DNA of 64,000 nt. It comes from Lithobates sylvaticus (lineage: Eukaryota; Chordata; Amphibia; Anura; Ranidae). Below the pieces are notes generated by a model. It had not been told where the DNA came from, made no database searches, and saw only the letters and a list, made by a program, of their open reading frames with translations. Positions 11,699 through 21,463 of this stretch are shown one piece after another; the first letter of the stretch is position 1; every line of letters begins with the position of its first letter. A program made the translations under genes and the position numbers. The stretch lies in NCBI GenBank assembly GCA_028564925.1, contig CM053026.1, positions 601,954,339 to 602,018,338 on the forward strand, given 5' to 3'.

Positions 11699-12382
11699 CC
11701 AGTGGGAACTATATTTGTCTATACCGAGGAATAATGTGTTGGCTGGATTGCGATCATGGTGGATCGCATAGTGTTTGGAGACTGAGTGGAATCTAAAACC
11801 ATTTTTTATATTGGTGATATGTTCCCCTAGGCGTACCTGCATAGAACGCTTTGTCCTCCCAATATACTGATGCCCACATGGACATTGGAGTAAGTACACC
11901 ACACCAGTAGAACTACAGGTGATAAAAGGGTCAATTTTGTGGACAATAGATGTACTACTGGAGACGAAAGTCTCAGTTTTCTTTTGTTTGCTTTTGTTAA
12001 GAGTGCAAACCTGGCATCTACGGCACTGATGATATCCAGACAAATTTTGAAAAAAGGACACTTTTTTCACTGGGGGGTCAATTGCATTGGGAGCAATCCT
12101 ATCCCGAAGAGATGGAGCTCCTTTAAAAATCAGCTCAGGATGGGGGGGTAAAAACGTTTTGATGATATTGTCGTCACCCAAAAGGTGCCAATGCTTCCGT
12201 AAAATCTTTTTAAGGACGTAATGTTGTGTCGAAAAAGTGGTAATGAGTGGTAAAGAAGGCCTCTTTCGAATTTTCTTAGGACCATCAACAAGAAGTTGCG
12301 ATCTATCTAAAGCTGCCACCTCATCCAATGTTTCTCTAAGTGAATCATTATCATAACCCTTTTCCTTAGGGACAGACTTCAT
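11573..12382 (-). CDS. GIY-YIG endonuclease part of Penelope-like protein
   Basis: A 269-codon open frame. Residues 1-100 match the linker after the reverse transcriptase in these proteins (KKILRKHWHLLGDD, then LRDRIAP). A CxxCxxC cluster lies at 120-126. The nuclease starts with GVVYLLQC (160-167) and YIGRTKRS (173-180), has RLGEH near 184-188 and a probable catalytic Glu in LSKLEMSWI (Glu241), and ends YTPYGLNVD. The family nicks DNA to prime reverse transcription. The methionine is arbitrary: the true protein would extend upstream, but the copy is truncated there, so no polymerase is made. It is not host SLX1, whose GIY-YIG domain is N-terminal. Confidence 0.75.
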   Translation of the reverse strand: MKSVPKEKGYDNDSLRETLDEVAALDRSQLLVDGPKKIRKRPSLPLITTFSTQHYVLKKILRKHWHLLGDDNIIKTFLPPHPELIFKGAPSLRDRIAPNAIDPPVKKVSFFQNLSGYHQCRRCQVCTLNKSKQKKTETFVSSSTSIVHKIDPFITCSSTGVVYLLQCPCGHQYIGRTKRSMQVRLGEHITNIKNGFRFHSVSKHYAIHHDRNPANTLFLGIDKYSSHWRGGSLVRELSKLEMSWIYRVRCYTPYGLNVDTDVNAFIDNS

Positions 12383-12385
12383 GAA

Positions 12386-14104
12386 AGGGGAGGCTCTTTG
12401 GTAAGGGAACTATATAAGCTTGAAATGTCTTGGATATATAGGGTCCGTTGTTACACCCCTTATGGCCTGAATGTAGATACCGATGTTAACGCTTTCATTG
12501 ATAACAGTTCATTTTTATCTTTGATTTGTTTTTTGTGAACCGACTCTGAGTTCTTGGTGCCCACATTTATTTGTGTTTGGGGATGCTATGATAACCAGGC
12601 CCCATACATTACTCTATTTGACCAAGTACATTGAGATTGATATAAAACCCTTTTTCCTCTTTTTCTCCTGACTGCACAGTTTTGTTTTTTCTGGTTTTAT
12701 ATGCTACCCACATATTTTTGTCTATTTGAAGAAATGACACTAATAGTGGGACCAAGTCTTTTGCTTTGAGTACTATATAGGCCCTTGGAAACGTAATGGT
12801 AATGCGTTTTTTTGGACCTGTATGGTTATTTAGAATTACCTGATTGACATGCTATCTTTCCTTTTCCCTGTCACTTGGGATAGCAATTCACACATTAATC
12901 TATAGAATCTGTAGGATTGATGAGCTCAAACAATTATTATTGTTTTGTCTGTCCCTTATAAATAAAGTATTTCGTTCTTGTTTATGAGGTAATTTTTTAT
13001 ATTTTATTCCCATTTCTAAATAATTTTTCATTATATATTTTTTATCCCAATCCTATTTTTAATTCAATTTAATATTTCCTTCTAGCTATTAGGTGATTGC
13101 TGTAATTGGTGATTGCCCGTGATAGCGTTAGGCTTTTTATTGATTATTGCATTTAATGTGCTAATCAATCCTTGTTTTTTTCCCTTGTTCAATACCATTT
13201 ATGTTTTTGATCTAAGGGCTATTTGCCCTGGTTCAAAATGGTGGAGATATGGCGGCGCTCCAGTACCTCAGAGTCGGGCGTTTCCTGTGAATGCTTGTTA
13301 TTTAAGGTGGTGAGTCAGCACGCCGCCCGTGCCCCTGGAAGACGTCATCTTTGAAGAAACGGCGTAGGGAGGAGCGGCGTGCTGACGTCACCACAATACC
13401 GCGCTAGACCCGGAAGCAACGGGCAGCTAACACGAGCTGGCCGGCTTTTTATATCTACATGCCTTCTTTTAACTGCATTCTTGTAAGTGCAATCTTTTTT
13501 ATTCTTCATTAAACTTGTTTGAGTGATACACTATGGAGTTTCTATATTTTTATCTCTGCATGGTACCCGCTCGTTTCTATTGAGAAAATCTTGTCCAGCA
13601 TCCAGTGGAAATCACTCCACCTCCCCCTGTGACCCGTGGCTGGGGAAATAAGCCAAAGGCTTTTACGATCTCTATAACAGGAGATCTTGCTATCCGGTAA
13701 GAGGCAGCATTTCTCGGTGGTGGAGGCTTTTCTTTTAGGCCACTTCTTTCTTTGGGTGCTATACGAGTGGTGTCACCATTGGAACTTTGAGGCCCTTCTT
13801 ATGGACATTATTTGAATATGGAACTATTTCTCAGTGATGTGTTCACATTATTTCACTGTTTAATTTAACTTTCCGAGCGATTTATGGTGGAATGAGTTTT
13901 TCACACTGAATGTTTTTTAACTTAAATGTTCATCAACTTTTCACAGGCTATATTACTTTTAAATGTATGATGCACATGTGCATATTTTATTTATTTAAGA
14001 TATATTATTTTCCAATTTTGGTACGTACACATATGTTCACATTTATAGCACTTTATCATTGGTGTGTTAATTCACAGTTTGCAGCGCAGTCATTTTTTTC
14101 TGAT
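12386..14104 (+). repeat. Right arm of the Penelope-like inverted repeat
   Basis: About 1.72 kb. It opens GGGGAGGCTCTTTGGTAAGG, equal to codons near the end of the GIY-YIG frame, and stops at CTGATT, about 130 bases short of the 3' end seen on the left. The spacer between arms (11699-12385) is single-copy element sequence. Confidence 0.85.
13335..13360 (+). ncRNA. Hammerhead-ribozyme-like motif, right arm
   Basis: Same motif in the other arm, with TGAAGAAAC in place of TGACGAAAC, so its stem II is one pair weaker. Any activity is inference. Confidence 0.35.
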
Positions 14105-14299
14105 TGCCTTTCCTTGCATGGCTGTCCTCCCTTAAAAGTCTCGGAGTCTGCCAATTAAAGTTGCAATTGCCTAAGGGTGTCCTGGCCCCAATCCTCTCTC
14201 CCAAAGTTCTGTTCAAGAGAAATACAATCTCTTTGCATTCAAGAAGTGTCTGTTACCCATGAATCTACACTACACCCACTATGCCTTACAACCCACTTT

Positions 14300-15314
14300 T
14301 TTTTTTTCAAATTTTATTTTTATTTATGCCACCTTATCCATAACAACATTCCATTAGATACATTTTCATCTTCAACTTAAAATGTTCCATAACATAGGTA
14401 TCAATAACCTTGATTTATATCTCAATCCTATTATATAATAATGAATCCCTATGTCCTGGTCCGCTCAACCACTTTTCCACCTGCCCTCCCACCCCTACCA
14501 CCCCCCAAAAAAAAAAAAGGAGGAGAAAAAAAAAAAAAAAGAAAAGGAAAGAAAATACCCACCCACCACCCTTCTCACCTTCTTCTCCCCCCTCCTGCAT
14601 CCCCCACCCCCCCCCCCCACGGGAGTGGACACGACCCAAGCTGGAGAGTAAAATACCTTATTCGCTAACTTCCCATGAGTGACTTCCCCTCCTCTGAATA
14701 TATAAATCTTGCCCAGTGTGACCATGTATCCCTATATCTTTCTCTTTTTTCCGGGGCTGAGAACACTAAGTCTTCCATTACTTCAATGTTCCTTACCTTG
14801 TTAAGCCACATTGCAATTGTGGGGGGGTTAGGGTTTTTCCAACAAAGGGTAATACATGCTTTAGCGGCATTAACCAAATGGCACAAAACTGATTCCCTAT
14901 ATTTCTGATTTGGCAGTTGTGAGGAATGCAATAGAAAGAATGCTGGATCTTTCCGTATTGGGCATTCCATAATTTTTTGTATTATCCTCTGTACCTCCGA
15001 CCAATATTCATCAATCTTTGGACATTTCCAGAAGATATGAAATAAGGTGCCTCGCTCTTTCTGACATCTCCAGCAGCTATCTGCTACCTCTGGGAAGATC
15101 TTATTGAGTACCGACGGTGTACGATACCACCGTGTTAACAGTTTATAATTCATCTCTTGGGTACGTGTACAGATTGATGTATTCAATGAGAGATATATGA
15201 TATTATGGTACTCATCGATAGTGAATGTCCTATTCAGGTCTTTTTCCCATCGACTGAGACTCGGTATGCGGAAATCTTCTGGGGGGGCTGCCAACAAGGA
15301 GTATATCTTGGAAA
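14300..15314 (-). mobile_element. 5'-truncated L1 (Tx1/L1-like) insertion
   Basis: A minus-strand insertion with a poly(A) tail (T-run at 14300) is flanked by a 15-bp duplication, CTTACAACCCACTTT, at 14285-14299 and 15315-15329. The 3' UTR (14300-14664) contains long purine/pyrimidine-biased runs (14490-14625). The clean duplication and the open frame suggest a fairly young copy. It sits inside the LTR of the older Gypsy-like element. Confidence 0.85.
14665..15297 (-). CDS. L1 ORF2 C-terminal region (truncated)
   Basis: 210 codons remain, ending in a normal stop. RWEKDLN and NYKLLTRWYRTPSVL precede a zinc-knuckle-like CWRCQKERGTLFHIFWKC (Cys75, Cys78, His87, Cys92), the signature of vertebrate L1 ORF2 C-termini. 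Reverse transcriptase and endonuclease are absent because the insertion is 5'-truncated. The start codon is accidental. The region may help the protein bind RNA in the family; this copy cannot be autonomous. Confidence 0.8.
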   Translation of the reverse strand: MLAAPPEDFRIPSLSRWEKDLNRTFTIDEYHNIIYLSLNTSICTRTQEMNYKLLTRWYRTPSVLNKIFPEVADSCWRCQKERGTLFHIFWKCPKIDEYWSEVQRIIQKIMECPIRKDPAFFLLHSSQLPNQKYRESVLCHLVNAAKACITLCWKNPNPPTIAMWLNKVRNIEVMEDLVFSAPEKRERYRDTWSHWARFIYSEEGKSLMGS

Positions 15315-16409
15315 CTTACAACCCACTTTATATGGAAGGATGTCAGCAGCTTTTGGCTCTGGAGGTTCTCATTAGACTGAAGGAGACCTGACACCTTTCT
15401 ACACTTGTCGCCAAACGTGGGGCAAAGGCATTATCCTTGCAGCGGTTGCCCATAGCAACCGGCTACAGATCCATCGGGATTTCGTCTGGCTCCACAAGAA
15501 GGTGGCAGGTAACATCTGTACTTCTCATAGACTGTATTATTGTGCATACTAACAATGTGGGGAAGAACCAACAAGTCTCATTGCTCTTGGGAGAGGACCA
15601 GCCTGGTCTTATGACACTTCCCACCAGCGCTGTGAGGGTTAAAATGACTCCAAAATGGACTCCATTACAGTCTTGGCACACGGCAGGATGAAGAAGGTGG
15701 GCATTACAATTTCCAGAAAGTATCTGCACCAATCCGTTGGTAGGGCGAGGAGACTCTGCTCTGCAGAGGAGGATAAGGAAGTGCTACCATGTGTATCTGG
15801 TTGTGGGTTGGAGAGAAAGATGGCACAGTTCGTAAGCGAGATGGCAGATTGGAAAAAGTTTGTTTCGGTCCGAACTATGCAAAACCAGTCCTGACTCCTG
15901 ACTGACACCGGAGTGCTGGATACACGGAAGGGTAAGCTTGCCCTGTATACAGTTGGAGGCTATGAGGCCTTGGGACTGATCTGTGAGAGATGTTCCAGTC
16001 TGGCCACGCAGTTGAGGCCTTGCATCGTCTGTGGATGTTGCAGAGAGCACCTGTTTGAAATCGTCTCCCCAACTCAACCTCCACGGATCCTACAGGTCTA
16101 ATGGGACAAGAATGTCGCTATCTCGGCTGGGAGTGACATCAAGAGCCCACCTACGATCACACGAGTCATGCAGGAAGCTGCTACTCCTGCCTCAACAACT
16201 ACCTCAGGACCCAGCGCACCGGTCGCACCTCGAGGCCGCGGTCAAGCCTGACTTCTCGCCATAATGTCTAAGCCACCGGGGAAGAGAGTACCAGAGCTGG
16301 GTAAGCCAGCGAGGAGCGAAAGCAGTGTGCCTGTAGGGGAAGTGATGCCTGTGGCCGTGTGGGGGGATAACACAATTGTGCCAGTTAAAGCAAGCGTCAT
16401 GCACAACTA

Positions 16410-18037
16410 CAGTGCCTTGCGAAAGTATTCGGCCCCCTTGAACTTTTCAACCTTTTGCCACATTTCAGGCTTTAAACATAAAGATATAACATTTTAATTT
16501 TTTGTGAAGAATCACCAACAAGTGGGACACAATTGTGAAGTGGAACGAAATCTATTGGATTGTTGAATCTTTTTTAACTAATAAAAAAATGAAAAGTGGG
16601 GCGTGCAAAATTATTCGGCCCCCTTGCGTTAATACTTTGTAGAGCCACCTTTTGCTGCCATTACAGCTGCAAGTCGCTTGGGGTATGTCTCTATCAGTTT
16701 TGCACATTGAGAGACTGAAATTCTTGCCCATTCTTCCTTGCAAAACAGCTCGAGCTCAGTGAGGTTGGATGGAGAGCGTTTGTGAACAGCAGTTTTCAGC
16801 TCTTTCCACAGATTCTCGATTGGATTCAGGTCTGGACTTTGACTTGGCCATTCTAACACCTGGATATGTTTATTTGTGAACCATTCCTTTGTAGATTTTG
16901 CTGTATGTTTGGGATCATTGTCTTGTTGGAAGATAAATCTCCGTCCCACTTTCAGGTCTTTTGCAGACTCCAACAGGTTTTCATCCAGAATGGTCCTGTA
17001 TTTGGCTGCATCCATCTTCCCCTCAATTTTAACTATCTTCCCTGTCCCTGCTGAAGAAAAGCAGGCCCAAACCATGATGCTGCCACCACCATGTTTGACA
17101 GTGGGGATGGTGTGTTGAGGGTGATGAGCTGTGTTGCTTTTACGCCAAACATATCATTTTGTATTGTGGCCAAAAAGTTCGATTTTGGTTTCATCGGACC
17201 AGAGCACCTTCTTCCACATGTTTGGTGTGTCTCCCAGGTGGCTTGTGGCAAACTTTAGACAAGACTTTTTATGGATATCTTTGAGAAATGGCTTTCTTCT
17301 TGCCACTCTTCCATAAAGGCCAGATTTGTGCAGTGTACGACTGATTGTTGTCCTATGGACAGACTCTCCCACCTCAGCTGTAGTTCTCTGCAGTTCATCC
17401 AGAGTGATTATGGGCCTCTTGGCTGCATCTCTGATCAGTCTTCTCCTTGTCTGAGCTGAAAGTTTAGAGGGACAGCCAGGTCTTGGTAGATTTGCAGTGG
17501 TCTGATACTCCTTCCATTTCAAAATGATCGCTTGCACAGTGCTCCTTGGGATGTTTAAAGCTTGGGAAATCTTTTTGTATCCAAATCCGGCTTTAAACTT
17601 CTCCACAACAGTATTACGGACCTGCCTGGTGTGTTCCTTGGTCTTCATGATGCTCTCTGTGCTATCAACAGAACCCTGAGACTATGACAGAGTAGGTGCA
17701 TTTATACAGAGACTTGATTACACACAGGTGGATTCTATTTATCACCATCAGTCATTTAGGACAACATTGGATCATTCAGAGATCCTCGCTGAACTTCTGG
17801 AGTGAGTTTGCTGCACTGAAAGTAAAGGGGCCGAATAATTTTGCACGCACCACTTTTCAGTTTTTTATTTGCTAAATAAGTTTAAAATATCCAATAGATT
17901 TCGTTCCACTTCACAATTGTGTCCCACTTGTTGGTGATTCTTCACAAAAAATTAAAATTTTATATCTTTGTTTGAAGCCTGAAATGTGGCAAAATGTTTA
18001 AAAGTTCAAGGGGGCCGAATACTTTCGCAAGGCACTG
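16410..18037 (-). mobile_element. Full-length Tc1 element, near-intact
   Basis: TA-flanked (16408-16409, 18038-18039). Terminal inverted repeats of about 215 bp begin CAGTGCCTTGCGAAAGTATT and contain an inner copy of the TATTCGGCCCCCTT motif, giving the paired-site IR/DR layout known from Sleeping Beauty. The two ends match closely. Transposase is on the minus strand. It is inserted in the internal part of the Gypsy-like fossil. Confidence 0.9.
16629..17648 (-). pseudogene. Tc1 transposase with one premature stop
   Basis: Read in one frame this spans 340 codons, the usual Tc1 length, broken by a single in-frame TGA at 17154-17156. The N-terminal paired-like DNA-binding region begins MKTKEHTRQVRNTVVEKF. 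The catalytic triad is present: first Asp in LWSDETKIELFG, second in QQDNDPKHT, Glu in [10 protein letters not shown] with DD34E spacing, and the glycine-rich [12 protein letters not shown] box. The stop falls at a position where CGA-to-TGA decay is plausible. Cut-and-paste transposition at TA is the family role; this copy cannot make a full protein. Confidence 0.9.
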
Positions 18038-19189
18038 TATATCCCAGCCAAAGAGTGTTCTACCATTAAAGATTCAGACATTCCGTCTGACGGTCTATCT
18101 GAACTATTTTAGGATACCTTGTCGTGCACCGGGAAGTGTAGTGATAGTGAGGAGGAGCAAATGAGTGATGTGCAGGAAGGTGAAGTTCCTTCTGTTGCTA
18201 CGGCCATTGTGAAAATTAAGCTGTCTGTCAATGCTGCTCCGCTGATAAGTATCACTAGATCCTTTGAGGAGGATCGTTGGGCTCAATGGGTCTCCAAAGT
18301 TCGCCCTATTATGGCAATGCCTGTAGTCAAGACCGATAATAAGCCGGATGTGGTTGCTGGGTGCTCGTTTCAGCGGGCTCCAGATGCACGGGTCCTACTC
18401 AGATATGGAGACCCTAGGACCCTGCCAAGGTAAAGCAGACCATAATAAAGAAGGTGGCAGAGGAATACACGTACAAATATAACTGCTCACCTGGAAGAGG
18501 AAATCTTGAAGAATGAAACCCAATGGGTGGATAAAGCTGTGCGCAGTTTCCTCGGGATCTCTCTCCAGACAGACTTTCTGAAACTGTCACCCTAGGTGGC
18601 CGAAAGCTATATCTCCGTGCTACACACCTGGGGCTACGGCCGTAAGATTAGTCTGGACAGCGTAATCCTCCGTAGGCCGGTCAAGAAGGATGCTAAACAC
18701 TTGTTGTCACTGTAAATGCCAAAGGATAAGATGTAACGCTGACAGATGCCAGGTACTTCTGGTGAATTTATATCCTTTACCTTGTGGATTACAAATGTGT
18801 GTTGTGTGATGTCAAGGACGTTATGCTGAGAGCCACTTCACACTCACATTCAAGTTGTTGCTAGTGGAGAACATTCCAGAGGGCGGTACTGCTAGGATTG
18901 TGCTGGACTGGCAGATACAGGACGTGCCCACCTATGCCACATTGGCTAGTGAAGGAAGTTGGTCTGTTTCACACTGAAAAGTGACCTGTGATCTTCTGCA
19001 GGTTGTCATTCCTCAAATGATGAACAAAACCTTCTTAATCCCCGGCTGTCATTTTGACAGAATGAGGACATCCTTGCAAGGGGACCTATGTCCCAAAGTG
19101 TGGTCCCTTGAACCATGGCCTGGCTGCTTGTTATCTGAATGCAGCTGGTCAAGCTGCAAATGACGCTTAAATGTAAGTTTTTTTTTTTC

Positions 19190-19262
19190 CCTAAACTCCC
19201 TTTTTTCCTTAAAATGCCCTCCTAAACTTGGGGTGCGTGTTATACACCGAAAAAATACGGTA
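19190..19262. repeat. Short fragment of an unclassified frog repeat
   Basis: GGGGTGCGTGTTATACACCG and AAATACGGTA resemble the end of a common ranid repeat with GTGCGT...ATACGC periodicity. Too short to classify. Confidence 0.3.
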
Positions 19263-19286
19263 TATGAAAAAAAAAATGTGTTGTTG

Positions 19287-20244
19287 TCAGGTTAGATACC
19301 TGTCTCTCCTTGTCCAAGGGATGCTGCGTTCAGGGTGATGTGCAGTGTTAGTTTTCCGCCACACATAGCGGTTTGCTTTTAGGCCAAAAATGTCAATTTT
19401 GGTCTCATCTGACCAGAGCACCTTCTTCCACATGTTTGCTGTGTCCCCCACATGGCTTCTCGCAAACAGCAAATGGGACTTCTAATGGCTTTCTTTCAAA
19501 AATTGATTTCTTCCTGCCACTCTTCCATAAAGACCAGATTTGTGGAGTGCAGGACTAATAGTTGTCCTGTGGACAGATTCTCCCCCCTGAGCTGTGGATC
19601 TCTGCAGGTCCTCTAGAGTTACTATTGGCCTTCTGGTTGCTTCTCTGATTATTGCTCTCTTTGCCCGGCCTGTCAGATTAAGTGGATGGCCATGTCTTGG
19701 TAAGTTTGCAGTTGTGCCATACTCTTTCCATTTTTTGATGATGGATTGAACAGTGACACGTTTGAAGCTTGCAATATTTTTTTTATAACTTAACCTTGCT
19801 TTACACTTCTCCACAACTTTATCCCTGACCTGTCCTTGACCTGTCTGGTGTGTTCCTTGGCCTTCCTGATGCTGTTTCTTCACTAAGGTTATCTAACAAA
19901 CCTCTGAGGGCTTCACAGAACAGCTGTATTTATACTGAGATTAAATTACACACAGGTGGTCTCTATTTACTAGGTGACTTCTGAAGGCAATTGGTTCCAC
20001 TAGATTTTAGTTAGGGGTATCAGAGTAAAGAGGGCTAAATACAAATGCACACCACATCTTTTACATATTTATTTGTAAAAAAAATTTTAAAAACCATTTA
20101 TCATTTTCCTTCCACTTCACAATTATGTGCCACTTTGTGTTGATCAATCACATAAAATCCCAGTAAAATACATTTAAATTTTTGGTTGTAACATGACAAA
20201 ATGTGGAAAATTTCAAGGGGTATGAATACTTTTTCAAGGCACTT
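19287..20244 (-). mobile_element. Tc1 half-element (second family)
   Basis: The right end, AAGGGGTATGAATACTTTTT then CAAGGCACT, is a Tc1 terminus. The minus-strand frame 19883 down to 19287 covers the DNA-binding domain (RDKVVEKCKARLSYK, NLPRHGHPL) and the first catalytic motif (WSDETKIDIFG), with a stop at 19482-19484. It breaks off right after NTAHHPERSIP, so the second Asp and the Glu are gone. A solo end of the same family is at 26906-27051. Confidence 0.8.
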
Positions 20245-20588
20245 TAAAAACTGTAAAAGGTTAATAAACATTCTGTCTGTGGGGTTTTCCACGTCAGAGC
20301 AATTTAAATACACAGTAGTAATACATTAATGTATAGTCCATCATTCGCAGAGCTCAGATGACTACCATATGTCTTTCTCTATGGATATAAGCAATGCATC
20401 AAATGAATAATGTTACATAGTTATCACCTCTTGCCAGTCATTAAATATCCAGATTTAGACACAGTGAAGCCTATGTGAAAGATATCAGACATAAATAGCA
20501 TCTTTACAAATTGACATGGGCACTAATGATGAAATTTATTTTAATAGCATGCTGCAATTTGACATGCTGTAAAACATACTACACATAC

Positions 20589-20796
20589 CTCTGGATTTTC
20601 TGCCATGGATATAGGATTTCCCAAGTAATTGCCATGTTGGTCTGTACAATTCCTCAATGTCCAACTGCCATCGGTCTGGTTCAAGGAATCTGATTACTTC
20701 TTCTACAGTTCCAAAACGGGAAACTGTTGCACTAAGAACATCTAGTGGCAGTGCTGATAGGGGAAACACTGAGGGGCCTACCGGTTCTGCTTGTTG
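20589..20796 (-). CDS. pdgfc: PDGFC exon 4 (hinge and protease activation site)
   Basis: The exon is 208 nt long, phase 0 in and phase 1 out. It begins QQAEPVGPSV (human QFTEAVSPSV) and runs through SALPLDVLS, FLEPDRWQLDIEELYRPTWQ and LLGKSYIHGRKSR. This is the hinge between the CUB and growth-factor domains. The RKSR at its end is the site where plasmin or tPA-like proteases release active PDGF-C, so latency control seems conserved. The acceptor is TTCTTTGTAG just above 20796, and the donor is CCAGAG|GTATGT at 20588. A GTG codon inside the exon is not a start: the reading continues upstream to the acceptor. Confidence 0.95.
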
Positions 20797-21463
20797 CTAC
20801 AAAGAAAACGATAATATTTTTATTAATATTTTATTAACAAAACAATAGAATTAATTTGTACAATATGCATAACTAAGCATTAGGGATGAGCCCGATGTTC
20901 GAGTCGAACTTAAGTTCGACTCGAACATCGGGTGTTCACCTGCTCGCAGAACAGCGAACAATATGCGGTGTTCATGGCAAATTCAAAAGTTGCCAGAAAC
21001 ACTGTTATAGTCTATGGGACACTAACATGAAAAATCAAAAGCGCTAATCTTAAAGGCTTATATGCAAGTTGTCATAAAAAGTGTTTGGGGACCTGGGTCC
21101 TGTCCCAGGGGACATGTATCAATGCAAACAAGTTTTTTAAAAATGACAGTTTTTTCGGGAGCAGTGTTTTTTTTTTTAATGCTGAAAGTGAAACAATAAA
21201 AATGAAATATTCCTTTAAATATTGTGCCTGGGGTGTCTATAGTATGCCTGTAAAGTTATGCATTTTTCCTGTTTTTCCTGTAACAGTACCACAGAAAAAT
21301 TACATTTCTAAAGGAAAAATTGTCATTTAAAACTGATCGCGGCTGTAATGAATTGTCGGGTCTTATTAGATTAGATACAGATAATTGAAAAAAAGATCAT
21401 TGGACCCCCCCCCCCCACCCCCTAAAATCCATACCAGGCCCTTCAGGTCTGATATGGAAATTA

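Larger units (their letters stand above)
9858..14104 (-). mobile_element. Penelope-like retroelement, inverted composite
   Basis: A 4.2 kb insertion is flanked by an exact 15-bp duplication, TGCCTTTCCTTGCAT, at 9843-9857 and 14105-14119. It consists of a minus-strand 5'-truncated copy (about 12385 down to 9858) and an inverted plus-strand piece of the same element (12386-14104). The arms 9985-11698 and 12386-14104 match almost base for base. The minus copy encodes a GIY-YIG endonuclease (11573-12382), the hallmark of Penelope-like elements together with their reverse transcriptase, which is missing here. Inverted partial copies are known for this class. Confidence 0.82.
8858..19165 (+). mobile_element. 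Fossil Gypsy-like LTR element, 5' part, heavily nested
   Basis: A long terminal repeat starts TGTAGCACCCTGG at 8858 and appears to end CTACA at 15403. A primer-binding-site-like stretch follows (15404-15422, GCCAAACGTGGGGC). A degraded leader/gag-like region continues to about 19165. Three later insertions sit inside: a Penelope-like composite, an L1 and a Tc1. Without them the LTR is about 1.3 kb. No 3' LTR is seen. The element is broken in many places and old; the family call rests on the LTR start and the binding-site-like sequence. Confidence 0.5.

Noticed and set aside
11573-12382. GIY-YIG frame as a host SLX1-like nuclease gene
   Set aside because: Domain is C-terminal, preceded by a Penelope-type linker, and sits in a 15-bp-flanked insertion with an inverted partial copy.
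10777-13313. Two similar 66-codon frames (10777-10977 minus, 13113-13313 plus) as a small conserved gene
   Set aside because: They are the same non-coding part of the two inverted arms; identity reflects duplication, not selection.
14410-14725. Overlapping frames of Pro-, Lys- and Gly-rich peptides
   Set aside because: Low-complexity purine/pyrimidine runs in an L1 3' UTR.
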